DNA of 64,000 nucleotides from Ischnura elegans (lineage: Eukaryota > Arthropoda > Insecta > Odonata > Coenagrionidae): positions 78,884,866-78,948,865 of the forward strand of contig NC_060252.1 of NCBI RefSeq assembly GCF_921293095.1, given 5' to 3'. A program made the translations under genes and the position numbers. The notes under the pieces are model-generated. The model ran no database searches. It worked only from the letters and a program-made list of their open reading frames with translations, and had not been told where the DNA came from. Below, piece by piece: positions 1 through 12,292 of this stretch; position 1 is the first letter of the stretch, and each line of letters opens with the position of its first letter.

Positions 1-155
1 TCCCCTTGGCCGGCGAAGCCGGCCCCTAGCTGAGGTGAGATTATTCGAACTTCGAAAGTCCTCGAACGACCACAAATGTTGACGGCGAAGCCGGAACCGG
101 GGTTTTAAGGGGCGGAGCCCCTTAACGAGCGCGCGGAGCGTGCGAGTTTATCATT
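1..155. repeat. GC-rich unidentified repeat fragment
   Basis: This stretch is much richer in G+C than what follows and is full of short inverted repeats, for example AAGGGGCGGAGCCCCTT near 107-123 and the GCCGGCGAAGCCGGC type of motif near the start. No open frame or known family is recognised. It runs off the left edge of the window, so it is probably the end of a dispersed repeat. Confidence 0.4.
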
Positions 156-163
156 ATACAATC

Positions 164-328
164 CAGGGCCGGCCTTAGGGCGGGGCGACCGCCCTGGGGC
201 CCGCGTTCGTGAAAAAATTAAAATATACTATAGTTTTGAAAACGCAATTTCAACTATTACTGTATTGTATTGTAAGGGCCCCGCATGAAGGTTCGCCCCT
301 AGCCCCGCACCTGCTAGGGGCGGCCCTG
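164..328. mobile_element. Non-autonomous hAT-like MITE, 165 bp
   Basis: The ends are inverted repeats: the left begins CAGGGCCGGCC and the right ends GGGGCGGCCCTG. The element is flanked by an exact 8-bp direct repeat, ATACAATC, at 156-163 and 329-336. Termini starting CAGGG with an 8-bp target duplication are the hallmark of the hAT superfamily. The element is too short to encode a transposase, so it must have been moved in trans. The perfect target duplication suggests a fairly recent insertion. Confidence 0.85.
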
Positions 329-336
329 ATACAATC

Positions 337-3220
337 TTATCAACCTAATAGTTAGCTGTTTAGCAGGTCAGGTTTCGTTGAATAACCTCCTGATAATCCT
401 GTCTTGTGCATTCCCTTCATCCCCACTTACCATTGTCTCCTCTTCTAAATCAACCGTCCTTTTCTTTCGTTTTCTATCTCAGTTATTTCTACATGCTCCA
501 GCCAGCTTTACTTCCTTGTTTTGGTTGTATTCATCAGTCATCTGTTTTACCCCTGCAGTATCGCTTAATATATCTCTCGTCTTCCCAACTGAAATATAAT
601 TATCTGCTCCACACCTACAAAACCCACAAATGCCTTCTTAATTTTTTATCTATTAGGGCTAAACAATACTCAGGTGATTTGTAACCATCCCGGCTATTTT
701 TTAAATTTATAGAATACTAAGTCATCTTTTCCTACGTTTTAATCAATCGATTTTTTACATTCCCTCATGCCATTATTTCCTGGTCTTATACGTTTCTCTT
801 CAAAATTCAATGTTTAGTTTATTATATGTCTTTTTACCTCTCTCTCTTTTATTTTTTTACATTTTCTTCTTCATCGCATTTTAGCCATCATGTCTAGTTA
901 AATCCGTGGTTGCTTCTCTCGTCTTCCACTTCGATACCCAGCGTCTCCCTTTGTTTTTTTTTCCAGTGCCCGTTCACATTGATGCGGTAAATACATCTTT
1001 CATTTCCTGTCTCCATTTATTTACAACTTCTACTTACTGTTAGTCAAACCTTTAGCTTAAAAGCTCATCTTCACCATAGTATGGCTCTTAATTCTCCTTA
1101 ATCTTCAAATAATAACACATAATCACTAAATCTTTCATCGTTCGGAAGCCGCCGAAAACTAATTCTGCTCACTTATTTCAATGACTCATCCCAAAATGGC
1201 CACATCCCTATCTTTTGTTCTTTGATAAACTTTCTATTTATCGAACATTTCCTCCACTTCTTCTCCTCTACTGACACTACCTGGCGTGTTCATGCATCTG
1301 GATGGCAAGTAGATTTTTAGTAAGTAAGTCTATTGAAATGTCTATCACTATCTATTTCCTAAAATACTTTATCAAATACAAAACTTCGTTTTTTATCATG
1401 ATTCGCACTCACTGTCTTACTCTTTTATTCACATTGCCGTAATATTCATTACCTCTACATTCCTCTTCCTTCTGTCCCAGCCTGTTTCATTTATTCCAGT
1501 AGTATCCAAATTGATTTTTGGAAACTCTCTTCTCACTGCATTGCAACTCTGTTCCTATCGTAAATCATATGGTGGGACAATTCCGGACAATTTTTGTATT
1601 CAAATAATTCCTGTTCCATCGCTGTTTTTCTAAAGCTACTTTTGTCTTAGATCTTCACTGCGGGGTTTTTCCGTTGCCTGTATCGCATCCCCATGCTGCT
1701 GATCAGTGTACAGCTCATCTACGTCGAGGAGAGACTCAATGATCACCGCAGCTCTAAGACATCAGAGCACCATGACACTTCCACTCGCTTATTGTTAGCT
1801 AGAAGGATTCTACGTCTCTGCATCGTGTTGAAAACAAATGACGCACGACACACGGTTTTTCACGGAGTTTATTAGGATGTGAATGTTCACTCGCAAGTAA
1901 TTAATGCAAGGACTTAGCCAGCTGAAAACCCATTTCAATTCCGCATTAAAAATTATATTCAAATGAAATTGTGGCCATCTTGCGAGGCATTTCTTTCATT
2001 CATCTACGTTTTTATCGTTCTTTGCTGTCAGCGTCACCCGGATTGTAAAGCTAAAATAGTCGTCCAACATCGCTTTGCAAAAATTTGGTGTAAATATTTT
2101 CGCAGCAGTAACTGTTCGCTTCTTGAATGTACAACCCTGATATTGATTACCGTCGTCAATAAAAACTTGTATTGAGGAGAGGAGGCGAGGTAATCAGCAA
2201 AAAGAATCAAGTACCCAGTCCTCCAACCTCTCGCTCCCCTCCCCCCACCACCTGAGGCGGATACCTATATATATGAATTTAAATTACCATCTCTTCATAA
2301 TCCCTCGAGAAAGCGACCAGCATCATTCGGGAAACGTTGGGGCCACCTAAGAATTGACGCGGCGATTAGCCCAAAAGCTTTTATTCAACATGACGAGTAC
2401 CCGCGAAAGTTTTAACGAAGAATTACATAGGCACGTGTCCTATATTCTCCTCATACTATTTTAGAGGATGATTTCGCTGTCGCCATCAGATCTAAAACTG
2501 AATGCGTCATCTTCTGATGAAGGGTCTTTCAATCTTTTTGTTCCTTTGTCGGATTTTGGTCTAGGTTTTTTCATGGCGCCTTCACTTTCGCACCTTTTTC
2601 CTGACGGGTGCTGATTTCCACAGAGGCATTGGAAGAGAAGAAGTCGGGCACTCTTACACTTTATCCAGGTGACACTTGGAGTTCTTTTCTTCTAAGTAGG
2701 GTGAGGTGGAACAAACTCACCTCTCTTCTCTTGCAGTCATTGAAGAAATGCATTCTCAGTCATAGAAAATTCTGCATTTTCTCTAGATTTTTATTGATTT
2801 GGCAAATGGCTCGTAATCTGAATTTCGTCTATAGGCACTACTCCAGCTTTCTTTAGGCCTGCCTATGGGTTGCTTTATATATTTGCACCAATTTGATCTA
2901 AAACAAAGGGAAACAGCGTCGGGAACTGATTCTTTGGAAGCACCGATCCTTTTACCAGCACCTTATTCTTTCCATCGGTCAAGAACGCCCTTCCACTTCA
3001 TTTTGAGTGGCGAAAAATACACTACTTCCAGTAGTTGAGTGAGGTAGGATGACTTAGGGGAGACAAACGAAGTATGCATCACAAAAATGAATAAAATTGA
3101 TACTGAGGTGTGAAGTAAGATTGTATCCTGTTACCACCTTCTTCCCTTCCTGTTTCTTAAAGAAGCTGGTAATTGGTGGCACAGTCCTTAAACATTAAAA
3201 GAGTGACTAAATTGTTGTGG
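337..3220. other. No gene recognised
   Basis: AT-rich sequence with a strongly pyrimidine-biased plus strand from about 380 to 1600. The open frames here are short and show no family resemblance. Around 2290-2420 there is a segment (GGGAAACGTTGG and surroundings) that recalls non-coding tails seen near Penelope-type elements, but not closely enough to call. Confidence 0.5.
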
Positions 3221-3223
3221 GGA

Positions 3224-3690
3224 ACTTGAGCCCAAACTCTGTATACACTCAAGAGCAAGAAAAGTAGCAGTGGGTTAGCAGGCTGGGCTCAAGTAGCCCG
3301 AATTTTTCGAACATGTGTACTAGTTGTACTTAACAACATACTGTACAGTTAATAGCTATTCAGGATATAAAAAGGTCTCGATTTGCTTTAACAATACACC
3401 TGGTATGAAATATACGCACTTATCTCCAGTTTTAGTTATTCCTAATGTCTATACAGACGAAAGTTTGCAGAGTGAAATAATTAAAAACACGAGTGTAAGT
3501 TATATAACCAGTACTGCTCTCGGTGGTGACTTCCCTAACCTCCTAGACTCGATGTATTGTCTACCTACTGCCTAAACCTACCAGCAAATCACTGAATTGC
3601 GGTGCTATACTGATGTTGAGAGCACGCAAAGAACCAAACTTCATTTTTCAGTTTTGGGCTCAAGTTAGCCCGCAGGGCTCAAGTAGCCCG
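3224..3690. repeat. Cluster of GGGCTCAAGTAGCCCG motifs, possible MITE
   Basis: The 16-bp hairpin-like motif GGGCTCAAGTAGCCCG occurs at 3285-3300 and 3675-3690. A one-base-longer variant lies at 3656-3672 and an inverted half copy (ACTTGAGCCC) at 3224-3233. Copies sit at both ends of a roughly 470-bp block with unrecognised sequence between. This is the arrangement expected for a small non-autonomous DNA transposon with subterminal transposase sites. Exact ends and a target duplication were not found. Confidence 0.4.
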
Positions 3691-4410
3691 TTTTTACAGC
3701 ATGCAAAGTTGCTTTCCACATCAATTCAATGCATGTAACAAAAATTTATCGATGACAAATTTTCGTATTATCAATAAATCAATGTAAAATTAACTATGCC
3801 CACCCAATCATCTGGTGTAAACAAAAACCGCTATATTTGTTCCGCGAAGGGGTCCCTCCGGGTTTTCACCCCACTTCATCTAACAAATATCTAAGGTCTT
3901 CACTGACAGACTGACTTTTTGCTGGCCAAATGATCTTAATGATAGAAAAGCAATAAGAACATTGAAGAAATTCTGTGTTCCGAAAGGAGGATGAAAGAGC
4001 AATTTAAAATGCAAAGAATAAAGGAAGACTATTTTTATGTATTCAGTGTGAGACTGACACCATTTCAAATGTTATTTATTGATTCTAGCTAGTGGCATGC
4101 TAATCATCGTAAAGTACAGCATATCCACATAAAAGGGGAATTTGAGAAAAAAATTAGATTTAATACGAGAAATAAATAATTTATGTTCAACTGTAAAGTA
4201 TAAGTTTAATTTAATGAATCAAAAAAGTAAATTTTAATATTTTTATTTTTTCCCACTTTTTTGAATGATTTGAAGTTGCATCATTCAAGGTCCGGATTCC
4301 TCTGTGTAAAAATGTTTAAGTTTTGAGCTCTGTGGTGGAGGCACAATTCACTAGTTCACTAAACTGTGATTAGATTGAAGAAGAGGTTATGTTCAAGTGA
4401 CATCACAAAA
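3691..4410. other. No gene recognised; 5' flank of the next element
   Basis: AT-rich, no coding signal recognised. The string CACATAAAAGGGGAA at 4126-4140 resembles the inverse of TTCCCCTTTGTGT at 8094-8106. This is a weak hint of matched ends for the element that follows, but not good enough to set its boundary. Confidence 0.4.
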
Positions 4411-7333
4411 ATGAAAGATCAGGTAAGATTCTTAATGCATTTTTTAAATGTTATACAAAAGAAGGTTGCATGTAACATCCGTTACACAAAAACATGAAAA
4501 AGTTATTTATTTATATGAATGGTTTTAAGGAAAACAATGAAAGTTTCCAAAAGTAAGGTTAAGTAATGCATCTGTTGGTATATCCCTTTAAATTTACATA
4601 TTAATGTCAAATTACACTTTTATAACAGTTTTACATCTTGTAACATCCGTTACGTAACGGATGTTACAAGCATCAACCTATTAGTTATAACCTTATTTAC
4701 AACATTTACCACACATATTTTTATCTTTACTATCACTATTTTCACTGTTTAGGATTTGAACAAGTTACCAAATACTTCTGAATGGTATTTAATCATTAAT
4801 ACCTATTAATTAATATAAATAGCTTTATTTTAGCCTACATCCCGACCGTTTTTATTTATACAAATTTCAAAAGAAATGTTGGCCTAAATTGTTTGTGCCT
4901 ACTATTTTAATTAGGCCTAGGCCTGATTAACAAATAAAAGTAAAGATTTAAGTTGATACAAAATTGCCATTAATTTGTATAACTTTGTACAACCAATTTG
5001 AGTCTTAGTTTGTTTGGCTACAAAGAGTGGTTTTGTTACAGGACCTGTCAATGGCAAGTCACGAAGATGCTTCTGAAAACCCACCTGTGTTTAAGAATAG
5101 GATGGCAAAATATTGGTATAACAAGAAAAAAAATGAACAGAAATGGAAAGAACATCTCGAAAAGGACGCAAAAAGGAACAAAGATAACCGGAATAAAGCA
5201 AAAGAAGAAATGACTGATGAACAAAAATTAAAGAAAAAAGAAGAGACCCGCTTAAGAGTAAAAGCTTGGCGGGCAAAGCAAAGACCTGCTCAAACGCACC
5301 ATAGTGAGTCTACTCCTACTAAAGTTTTAGGCTCTTACAAGAAAGAAAGCACTCTTAAGAAGGCGGTGTTTAAAGTGCGGAAGTCGCTGCCTTTCAGCCC
5401 TAAAAAGAAAAAAGCTGTCATCCGGCAATTATTGAAAGTTGAGAAGTTAACTGATTCAGACTTAGTCCAACTAAAACAAAACACCATACCTAGAAAAAAG
5501 TTTTGTGAGGAAATGAACGAACAAGTTATAAAATGGTACGAAACCGATGATATCAGCTGGCAAGCCCCGGGGAAAAGGGACTGTGTAAAAATATATGATC
5601 CTGAAACACAGAAGAAAATTCAAAAACAAAAAAGATTTTTAGTCATGACTATAGACGAAGCAAGAGAATTGTTTCAGGAAAAATACAATGTTTCTGTATC
5701 CAGATCCAAGTTTTTTGATTTGAGACCTAAACATGTTCTACCAGTGGCTAACACACCACACAATGTTTGTGTGTGTGTGAAACATGCAAATTTTGCTTTC
5801 TTGGTAGAGGGGTTAAAGACTGCTGCTGGTTTAGGATCAAATTTTAACCATCGCAGCTTGTTGGACTTAGTGTGCTGCAACACTATGAGCGAAAGTTGCA
5901 TGACTAATAAATGCAAAACTTGTACTCAAGATATCAAAACTGTGTTGAAGGAAAACATTGATTTGTCAGCAATTACAAAGTGGAAAACTTGGCAGAAAAT
6001 TGAAGGTAAATACCAAGTAGTTGAAAAAACAACTGCATTACAAACAGTTGTTAAAGAAATTAATGAAATGCTACCAAGTTTTAAATTCCATTGTTTTGTC
6101 CAGAAGGTGCAATCAGCATACTTTGATCATGTTAAGAGTAAGATCAACAAGGGTACAGCTATCATACAAATCGACTATGCTGAAAACGTTTCTCTTACGC
6201 CTCAAGATGAGATACAGAGTGGACACTGGGGCCACAGACAAGTAACTTTATTTACAGCTTGTATTTGGTATGAGAATGGAGTTAAGTCCTATGTTGTAGG
6301 AAGTGATGATTTAACTCATTCTAAAGAATCAAGCTGGGTTTTCTTGAAAACTATTATCAGCCATTTCAAGGCATTTTGTTATGAGGATTTGACAAACCTG
6401 CTAATATTCTCAGACAACTGTTCTGCTCAATTTAAGAGCAAATTCACTACTTCAAATATCTGTTTCCTTGCTAACGATTTGAATGTAGAGAATGTTGAAT
6501 GGAGCTCATTTGCACCTGGTCATGGGAAAGGTGCTGTCGATGCAATCGGAGGCCAACTCAAGCGACAGATCTGGATTAAGATCAAATCCCGCTCTGTGAT
6601 AATAAACACAGCACAGGAGTTTTTTGATGTCTGTGAGAAAACCTGTGAATCTGTCCAAGTATTGTTCGTTCCAAAACAAGATGTAGTCGAGACTGGAAAA
6701 ATGCTACAACAACGATGGGAGAACGCAGCAGAAGTTATAGGAATCCAAAAGTATCATCACTTTAAAAAGTTTGATGAAAAGCATATTCTTGCTGCTTTCA
6801 CCAACCGATCTTCGATGAATAAACATCAAGTTGTTGTCAGTCCTGGGGAGAAAAAAAAGAAGAAGACGAAGCAAACCCCCCTTCGATATTCCGATGTATA
6901 TTCCGGTGACTCGGAATCCAGCGAATCAGTCAGTTCTTGTATCAGCGGAGTTGGGGCTCTTTGGCAACTGGAGAATGAACTTGATAGAGATGAGTGTGCA
7001 GAACTTGTTGGAGATGAGTGTGCAGAAGAACAAGTAATTGAAGAAAGTCAAATCGTCCCTGACACACATGTGCTGGTGAAGTACAATACGAGTAGAAACA
7101 GTTTTACATATGCGGCAGTGTGTCAAACTCCGGTTTGTGATGATGGAGAAGTTGGTGTTTTGTTTCTTACTGCAGTTGGTAACGAAGGCTGTCTTTTTAA
7201 AATCAATGAAGATGGTGAAAAGTATGTTGATTTTGAACAAATAGTAAAAATTCTACCAAACCCTGATATAACGTGTGCAGGACAGGACAGGGTACATTAT
7301 AAGTATCCATACCCAATCCTTGTATATAAGTAA
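4411..7333 (+). CDS. DDE-type transposase-like protein, about 767 aa, apparently intact
   Basis: Proposed coding sequence is join(4411..4422, 5042..7333). A tiny first exon (MKDQ) ends at a GTAAGA donor, and a TTACAG acceptor at 5041 restores the same frame. The main exon alone is also open from an ATG at 5027, with another ATG at 5051. Residues 15-110 are lysine-rich and probably a basic DNA-binding or coiled region. The central part matches a widespread animal transposon family known from the motif order LRPKHV, TPHNVC, IQIDYAEN, FSDN and GHGKGAVDAIGG. From that order I infer a catalytic triad at about D382, D462 and D504. Cysteine pairs near residues 245-310 suggest a zinc-binding insert. 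I cannot assign a named superfamily. No internal stop or frame break is seen in more than 2.2 kb, so the copy is young or under selection. Confidence 0.7.
4637..4670. repeat. Perfect 34-bp palindrome of two head-to-head motifs
   Basis: Two copies of the TGTAACATCCGTTAC motif abut head to head and extend to CTTG/CAAG at the outer edges. The result is a perfect inverted repeat with 17-bp arms and no spacer. It lies inside the proposed first intron of the transposase gene. A paired site of this kind would suit a protein dimer. A role in autoregulation or in assembling the transposition complex is inference. Confidence 0.85.
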
Positions 7334-8630
7334 CTTATCGTAGGTATGTTAAAACATGAGCTAGAACGATAATTCTTTAGAGGAACAGTTTTAAATGGAG
7401 TTGCATTATAGTATTGCTTTGATATTTTGATTTAAGTTTGTCAATTAACTAATGAAATTTCAGGAGAGGAATTATAGGCTATATACCTAACTTATACAAT
7501 TTGTATAAGAAGACTATAAATAAATAGCGTAAAGGCTAAAGAAAAATAATTTAAGTCTAGATTTCATTGATGTTATTTTATAATATTGCTTTGATATTTT
7601 GGTTTAATGTTTGTAAAAGTAAGTAATTTAAGTTTATGAGATGTTATATAGGCTATACTTGAGTTATTCAGTTTGTATAAAAAAATAATAAGCCTAATGT
7701 GGTTCAACGTATGATTTAACTTTATTTATGTAAGAGTAAGTGAATTTTATATGATGACAAATCAATAAATAAATAATTTATTTCATAAAAATCATCTGCA
7801 TTCTTTATTATATACCTTAATTTGTGTTTTAAATCTGAAAATTTTCAAAGGGGTTCATTTTATAGGCTATTTTACCAAGGGGGAAAATTGTGTAACATCC
7901 GTTACAAAATCGATGTAACATCCGTTACAAAGGAAAATAATTTTTATTAGTTATTTCTAATATTTTAAGAGTTGTAATTTGTAGCTCAAAGTAAAGTATA
8001 TACATTATATAAAGCTAACAAATATTTAATATTTCCACTGGTATCTTAGGTGGGCTGAATTTTAGTTAGATATCCATGAACTAAAGTAGGCTGTTCCCCT
8101 TTGTGTAACATCCGTTACACGCCAAAACAATTTATAACTCGTTTATTAATTTATGAATTGTGACCAAACTTGCACTGATAATCAAAGTGAATCTTATTTA
8201 CCTCCTGAAAGTCTTAAAATGTATTACTGATAATATTTGAAGACAATATTTGCAGTTTTATAGTGAAAATGTAACATCCGGCACATATGGATTGGCTGAG
8301 TACAACAAGACAGAAATATTCCAAGAAACTGTCCTGTTCTGGCAAAGGACAGTGATGCTTCTGCTTCGGATTGTATTGAAATATCCACAAGGTAGGTTGA
8401 GAATATATATAGCGGTGGCCGGATGCGGCATTTATATCTCCTGTGAAAAGAATACTACTAGTCATTGCCATGTTAGGGCAACATGTTCTTATTTATTGAA
8501 TATCGTTACATTTTTAAGCGTATCCAAGGATGAGGGACGAATAGAAACAGGAGGCAAGGGGTTAATTCAAGCAGAAGATACCATCTTTCTTGCGAAGGCA
8601 AACTGCACCCCACGCCGCAAGACGTTTGAA
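7334..8630. other. 3' region of the DDE element and 5' region of the Mutator gene
   Basis: AT-rich sequence after the transposase stop. It includes four copies of the TGTAACATCCGTTACA motif from 7891 on, the last of them diverged at 8270-8285. From about 8290 the sequence reads open on the plus strand into the first Mutator exon, so a start upstream of the one chosen for that gene cannot be excluded. The border between the two elements lies somewhere near 8.3 kb. Confidence 0.5.
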
Positions 8631-11600
8631 ATGGGAGAAGCTTCCACTCCTCGTCTAGGGAGACAATCCAACGTCGACGAATATGATATGGGCATGCCGA
8701 TGGACGTATCTCCTATCAAACCGTTTGAATCGCACCAAAGGTGATTATACTAGTACCATGAATAGTTGTTGGATACCTGCGTGAAGGAGGCGTTTACATT
8801 TTTTGTTTAAAATGTTTCTGCAGGTCTCAAGCGTCAATCATTGAGAGTGAAGAATCAGGGCTGGATCCTCTTCATGACAGGAGCCGTAGTATAGTCCAGC
8901 ATTTCTATATGTTTTCCCAGATATTTTCAGATAAACACCAGTTAGGATGCTCATTTATGGACTGTGAATACGTAGGCGAATGGATGACTGGTCTCCTCTG
9001 TCACTGGAAGTTTAAGTGTAAAATGTGCGGGAAGGAGACAGTGATCCACAGTCAGGATGATTCTGGCACTGTGATGGACGTGAACGATGCTGCAGTAACA
9101 GGGACAATTGATGGTGGCGGCGGCTACTCAAATCTAAGCCCCCTTTGTGCAGCACTCAACATGCATTGCATGACCGCCAAAACATATGCAAAATATGAAG
9201 ATAAGCTGGGAGAAATAATATATAGTGTTGCATCGCAGGAGATGGCCACAGCAGGGCAGGAGGAAAGAAGAATTGCCTTAGAGGAGGGGTCATTTGACAA
9301 AGATGGTAGACCTGTAATCACGGTCATCGCTGATGGTATGTGGGGCAAGCGAAGTTATAAAACGAAGTATGACTCACTATCGGGGCAGGTAAGGAGTCAA
9401 TATTAGGTACCTATAAATTATTTAATAAGTATGGGTTCTCAAATAGGCTAACCTATTTTTAATAAATTATAAGTAGTTACGCCTCGTGCAATTTTTAATC
9501 ACTATGAAAAATATTTCCGAGGTTGGCTACATAGCCAGATGATTTTCATGTTGCTTATAAATTAGTGCACTTACATTTTATATATAACGCGCAGGCAAAA
9601 ATTCCCTGCTGGAAAAAAAATTAATCAGTAGAAAAGAGTAATGGTATTAATATCATTTTAAGATGAATGTTTCATTTTAGGCAGCCATAGTTGGTGCACG
9701 AACAAAAAAGGTGTTATTTCTGGCAGTAAGGAATAAGTACTGCAGTTATTGCGCTTTGAGGGAGGCACGAAGCGAACCTATAGACCCAGCTCACAAGGTT
9801 AAATGTGCTAAAAATTGGGATGGAAGCTCGACCAGCATGGAAGCTGACATAATTGCAGAAGGTTTCGCAAAGAGTGAATCGATGCATAATCTTATATTCC
9901 ACCAATTAATAGGTTCGCTCCCTGTATTTGAATTCAATTGCTCAAAGGGAACGAGAGAATATTCCAAACAGTTCAAACACTTATCTTGTTTATAATAGGT
10001 GACGGAGACAGTAGTGTCCACAGACGCTTACTGGAGACCAGCCCATACGGAATTGCAATGCCCGTGAAAAAAATTGAATGCATAAGCCACCTTCGACGAA
10101 ACTTCTGCAACAATATGCGCAAAATTAAGGATGACACGCAATACCCAGCCCACCCTCGTCATAAACTGGATGCAAACGTCATGAAGATTCGCACAGCTAT
10201 TTCCTGTGCTAGTATACACTGGAAAAATCAGAAAGGTATTAAAATTAGAGGTTATTCATGGCATATGAGACGAGAAAATACGTGTGATTAACCTTTATTT
10301 ATTTTAACAGGTATCTCCATGCAAAACCGAATAATGGCACTTCGTAACGACATCATCAATTGTCCTAGCCATGTGTTCGGGCAGCATGATCGATGCGCCG
10401 ATTACTTTTGTAAAGGGCCAGACGGGAAAGAGGATGAGGTTAACTTAGTGCCAGACTTCATAGCTGCTAATATGTGGACTCCAATACAGAAATTAGTTGA
10501 GAAGATGGCAAATAATTCAAGAAGTTTGATTTTTCGCGCTACTAATAGTATGTGCGAAACCTTGAACAGCGTAGCTGCGAAATATCTGAACGGAAAACGC
10601 ATTAACTATGCTAAAAGTAAATCATTTGGAACCCGGTGTCATTCTGCAGTCGTATCCCTGAATTCCTCTTGCCATTTTCAAGGAAAGATTCACAAGGCAA
10701 CAACGGGTGGTTACAGTCCTGGTAAGTAATTATCATAACCATCAAAATAATTTATGAATAGAGAGGAATGAAGGCATAGAAAAGTAGATTTAATTTTTTT
10801 GGAATGTTGACTGGGGATTCTTTGTGAAATAAGTGTCAAGACGTTTTTATCTCAGGAAAATACACCAAAACATTTGAAGATAACAATATGAGGCAGACCA
10901 AGAGAATGAGGGAACGAAGAGCGCAAGGGCTGCAAAGTAAAAAGAAATTGAAAACAGGAGCAAAAAGAGCTGGGCCTGACAAAGATTACGGGATGGTGGA
11001 TGATGATGCACCAGAGTCACTAGAATTATTGGAACGCATGAAAGCCGATTTCATTGAAAAATTAAGCAGAATGACCGCAGAGGATAGATTTCAACTGCAG
11101 AAGTCTACAACGCTTCAAGTAGACAGAAGTATTTGGATGACAGAGCGTCGGAAAAGATTGTCCGCTTCCAATCACGGGGAGGTTTGCCATATGCGACCAT
11201 ACACCTCCTGTAAAAGGCTTGTGCATTCCATTTTATACGGATCCGTATGCACTCCGGACATGGTGAATGGAAAAAACATGGAGGAGATAGCGAAAGATCA
11301 CTTGCGAAGCATGGGATACAAGGTTGAACCCAGCGGCTTATATGTTGATGAGGAGTTTCCATATCTTTCGGCTAGTCCAGGTAATATCAATGCTGTCTGT
11401 AAATCATTCAGATAAACCTCTTATATTAAAATTTACCTAATGTAAACTCATTCTATCAATTTAATTTTTCCTATTAGACGGTCTGATTGGAAGCGATACT
11501 GTCTTAGAAGTGAAGTGTCCTGGTGTCACCGCTGCCTCCTTTCCAACATTTGAAGAAGCTTTTAATGCAAAAAAGGTTATAAATAGTAGCATATGCAGCT

Positions 11601-12292
11601 AAATATATAAAATTTGGTCGTTTTTTCATTTATTAATTTAACTCATTTATGCATTTAACTAATTTCCATTTATAGATTTGTAATTTAACTCATATTTTTT
11701 TATTTAATACTAGTCTACTTGCTTACCTAAAACTTATTTCGAAGGCCCCTTAATTTTTGATTTTCTGCTGTTGATACTGCCAAATTTATCGAGCAAATAT
11801 CATAACACGACACAGCGTTTTGAATACAACCATGTCATATATGCAGTGAACAGATTCGCCCTAATTATTTATCATTATCATTACAGCTTCCCTATGTGCA
11901 GCTAAAAGATGGAAAATATATCCTTAAAGAGACGCACAATTATTTTTATCAGGTGCAAAGTCAACTAAGGATGACTAAAAGGGCCAGATGTTTATTTTTT
12001 GTGTATACGAAAGGTTGGAGCCACGAATTAGAAATAATTCCGCCCAACAATGAATGGTGGATGAAGGAAGTGGAGCCAAAGCTCACAAAGTAATTTTTTT
12101 AAACTTTTACTGAATATCCAATAGAATTGAAATGTGGAACAATTACCTCTAATTTTCTGTTATAGATTCTTCATGGAATGCTTGTTGCCGGAAATAGTCC
12201 TACCTAGGTACGGCAAAAGGCTTTGCATTGAAGATATAAGAGAAGCTGCTCATATCAGCAAGGCAATAGTGGAAAAGAGAGCGAAGATATAA
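8631..12292 (+). CDS. Mutator-like transposase fused to YqaJ-type nuclease, nine exons
   Basis: Proposed model is join(8631..8740, 8824..9388, 9681..9912, 9999..10235, 10311..10721, 10856..11380, 11478..11575, 11887..12089, 12166..12292). All introns are GT-AG and all phases match, giving 835 aa with no stop. The N-terminal two thirds match the animal Mutator-like transposase family: IADGMWGKRSY, GDGDSSVHRR and MCETLNS supply inferred catalytic residues D207, D304 and E464. CKMCGK and further CxxC pairs suggest zinc binding. Residues 530-580 are basic and may form a nuclear signal or coil. The C-terminal part is a YqaJ/lambda-exonuclease-like PD-(D/E)xK domain: SASPDG (D694), LEVKCP (E704, K706) and a YQVQSQL helix. 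The first ATG is uncertain. An AATAAA signal follows near 12310. The gene could be a live transposon or a tamed copy; no terminal repeats were identified. Confidence 0.8.

Larger units (their letters stand above)
4411..8285 (+). mobile_element. DNA transposon with TGTAACATCCGTTACA arrays, superfamily unassigned
   Basis: A long intact transposase-like gene is accompanied by repeated copies of TGTAACATCCGTTACA: 4471-4486, a head-to-head pair forming 4637-4670, 7891-7906, 7914-7929, 8104-8119 and a partial copy at 8270-8285. The motif is itself an inverted repeat (TGTAAC, ATCC, GTTACA). Copies on both sides of the coding exon and nowhere else in the window mark one mobile unit, and they are best read as transposase binding sites. 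True ends and target duplication were not identified, so the limits given are those of the gene and motifs. The right limit abuts the 5' region of the Mutator-like gene. Confidence 0.6.

Noticed and set aside
2290-2420. Sequence around GGGAAACGTTGG looked like a hammerhead or Penelope tail
   Set aside because: The CUGAUGA box is missing on both strands and no stem pattern fits, so it was not called.
4126-8106. CACATAAAAGGGGAA and TTCCCCTTTGTGT as terminal inverted repeats of the DDE element
   Set aside because: The match needs a gap, no target duplication flanks it, and two further motif copies lie outside the right side.
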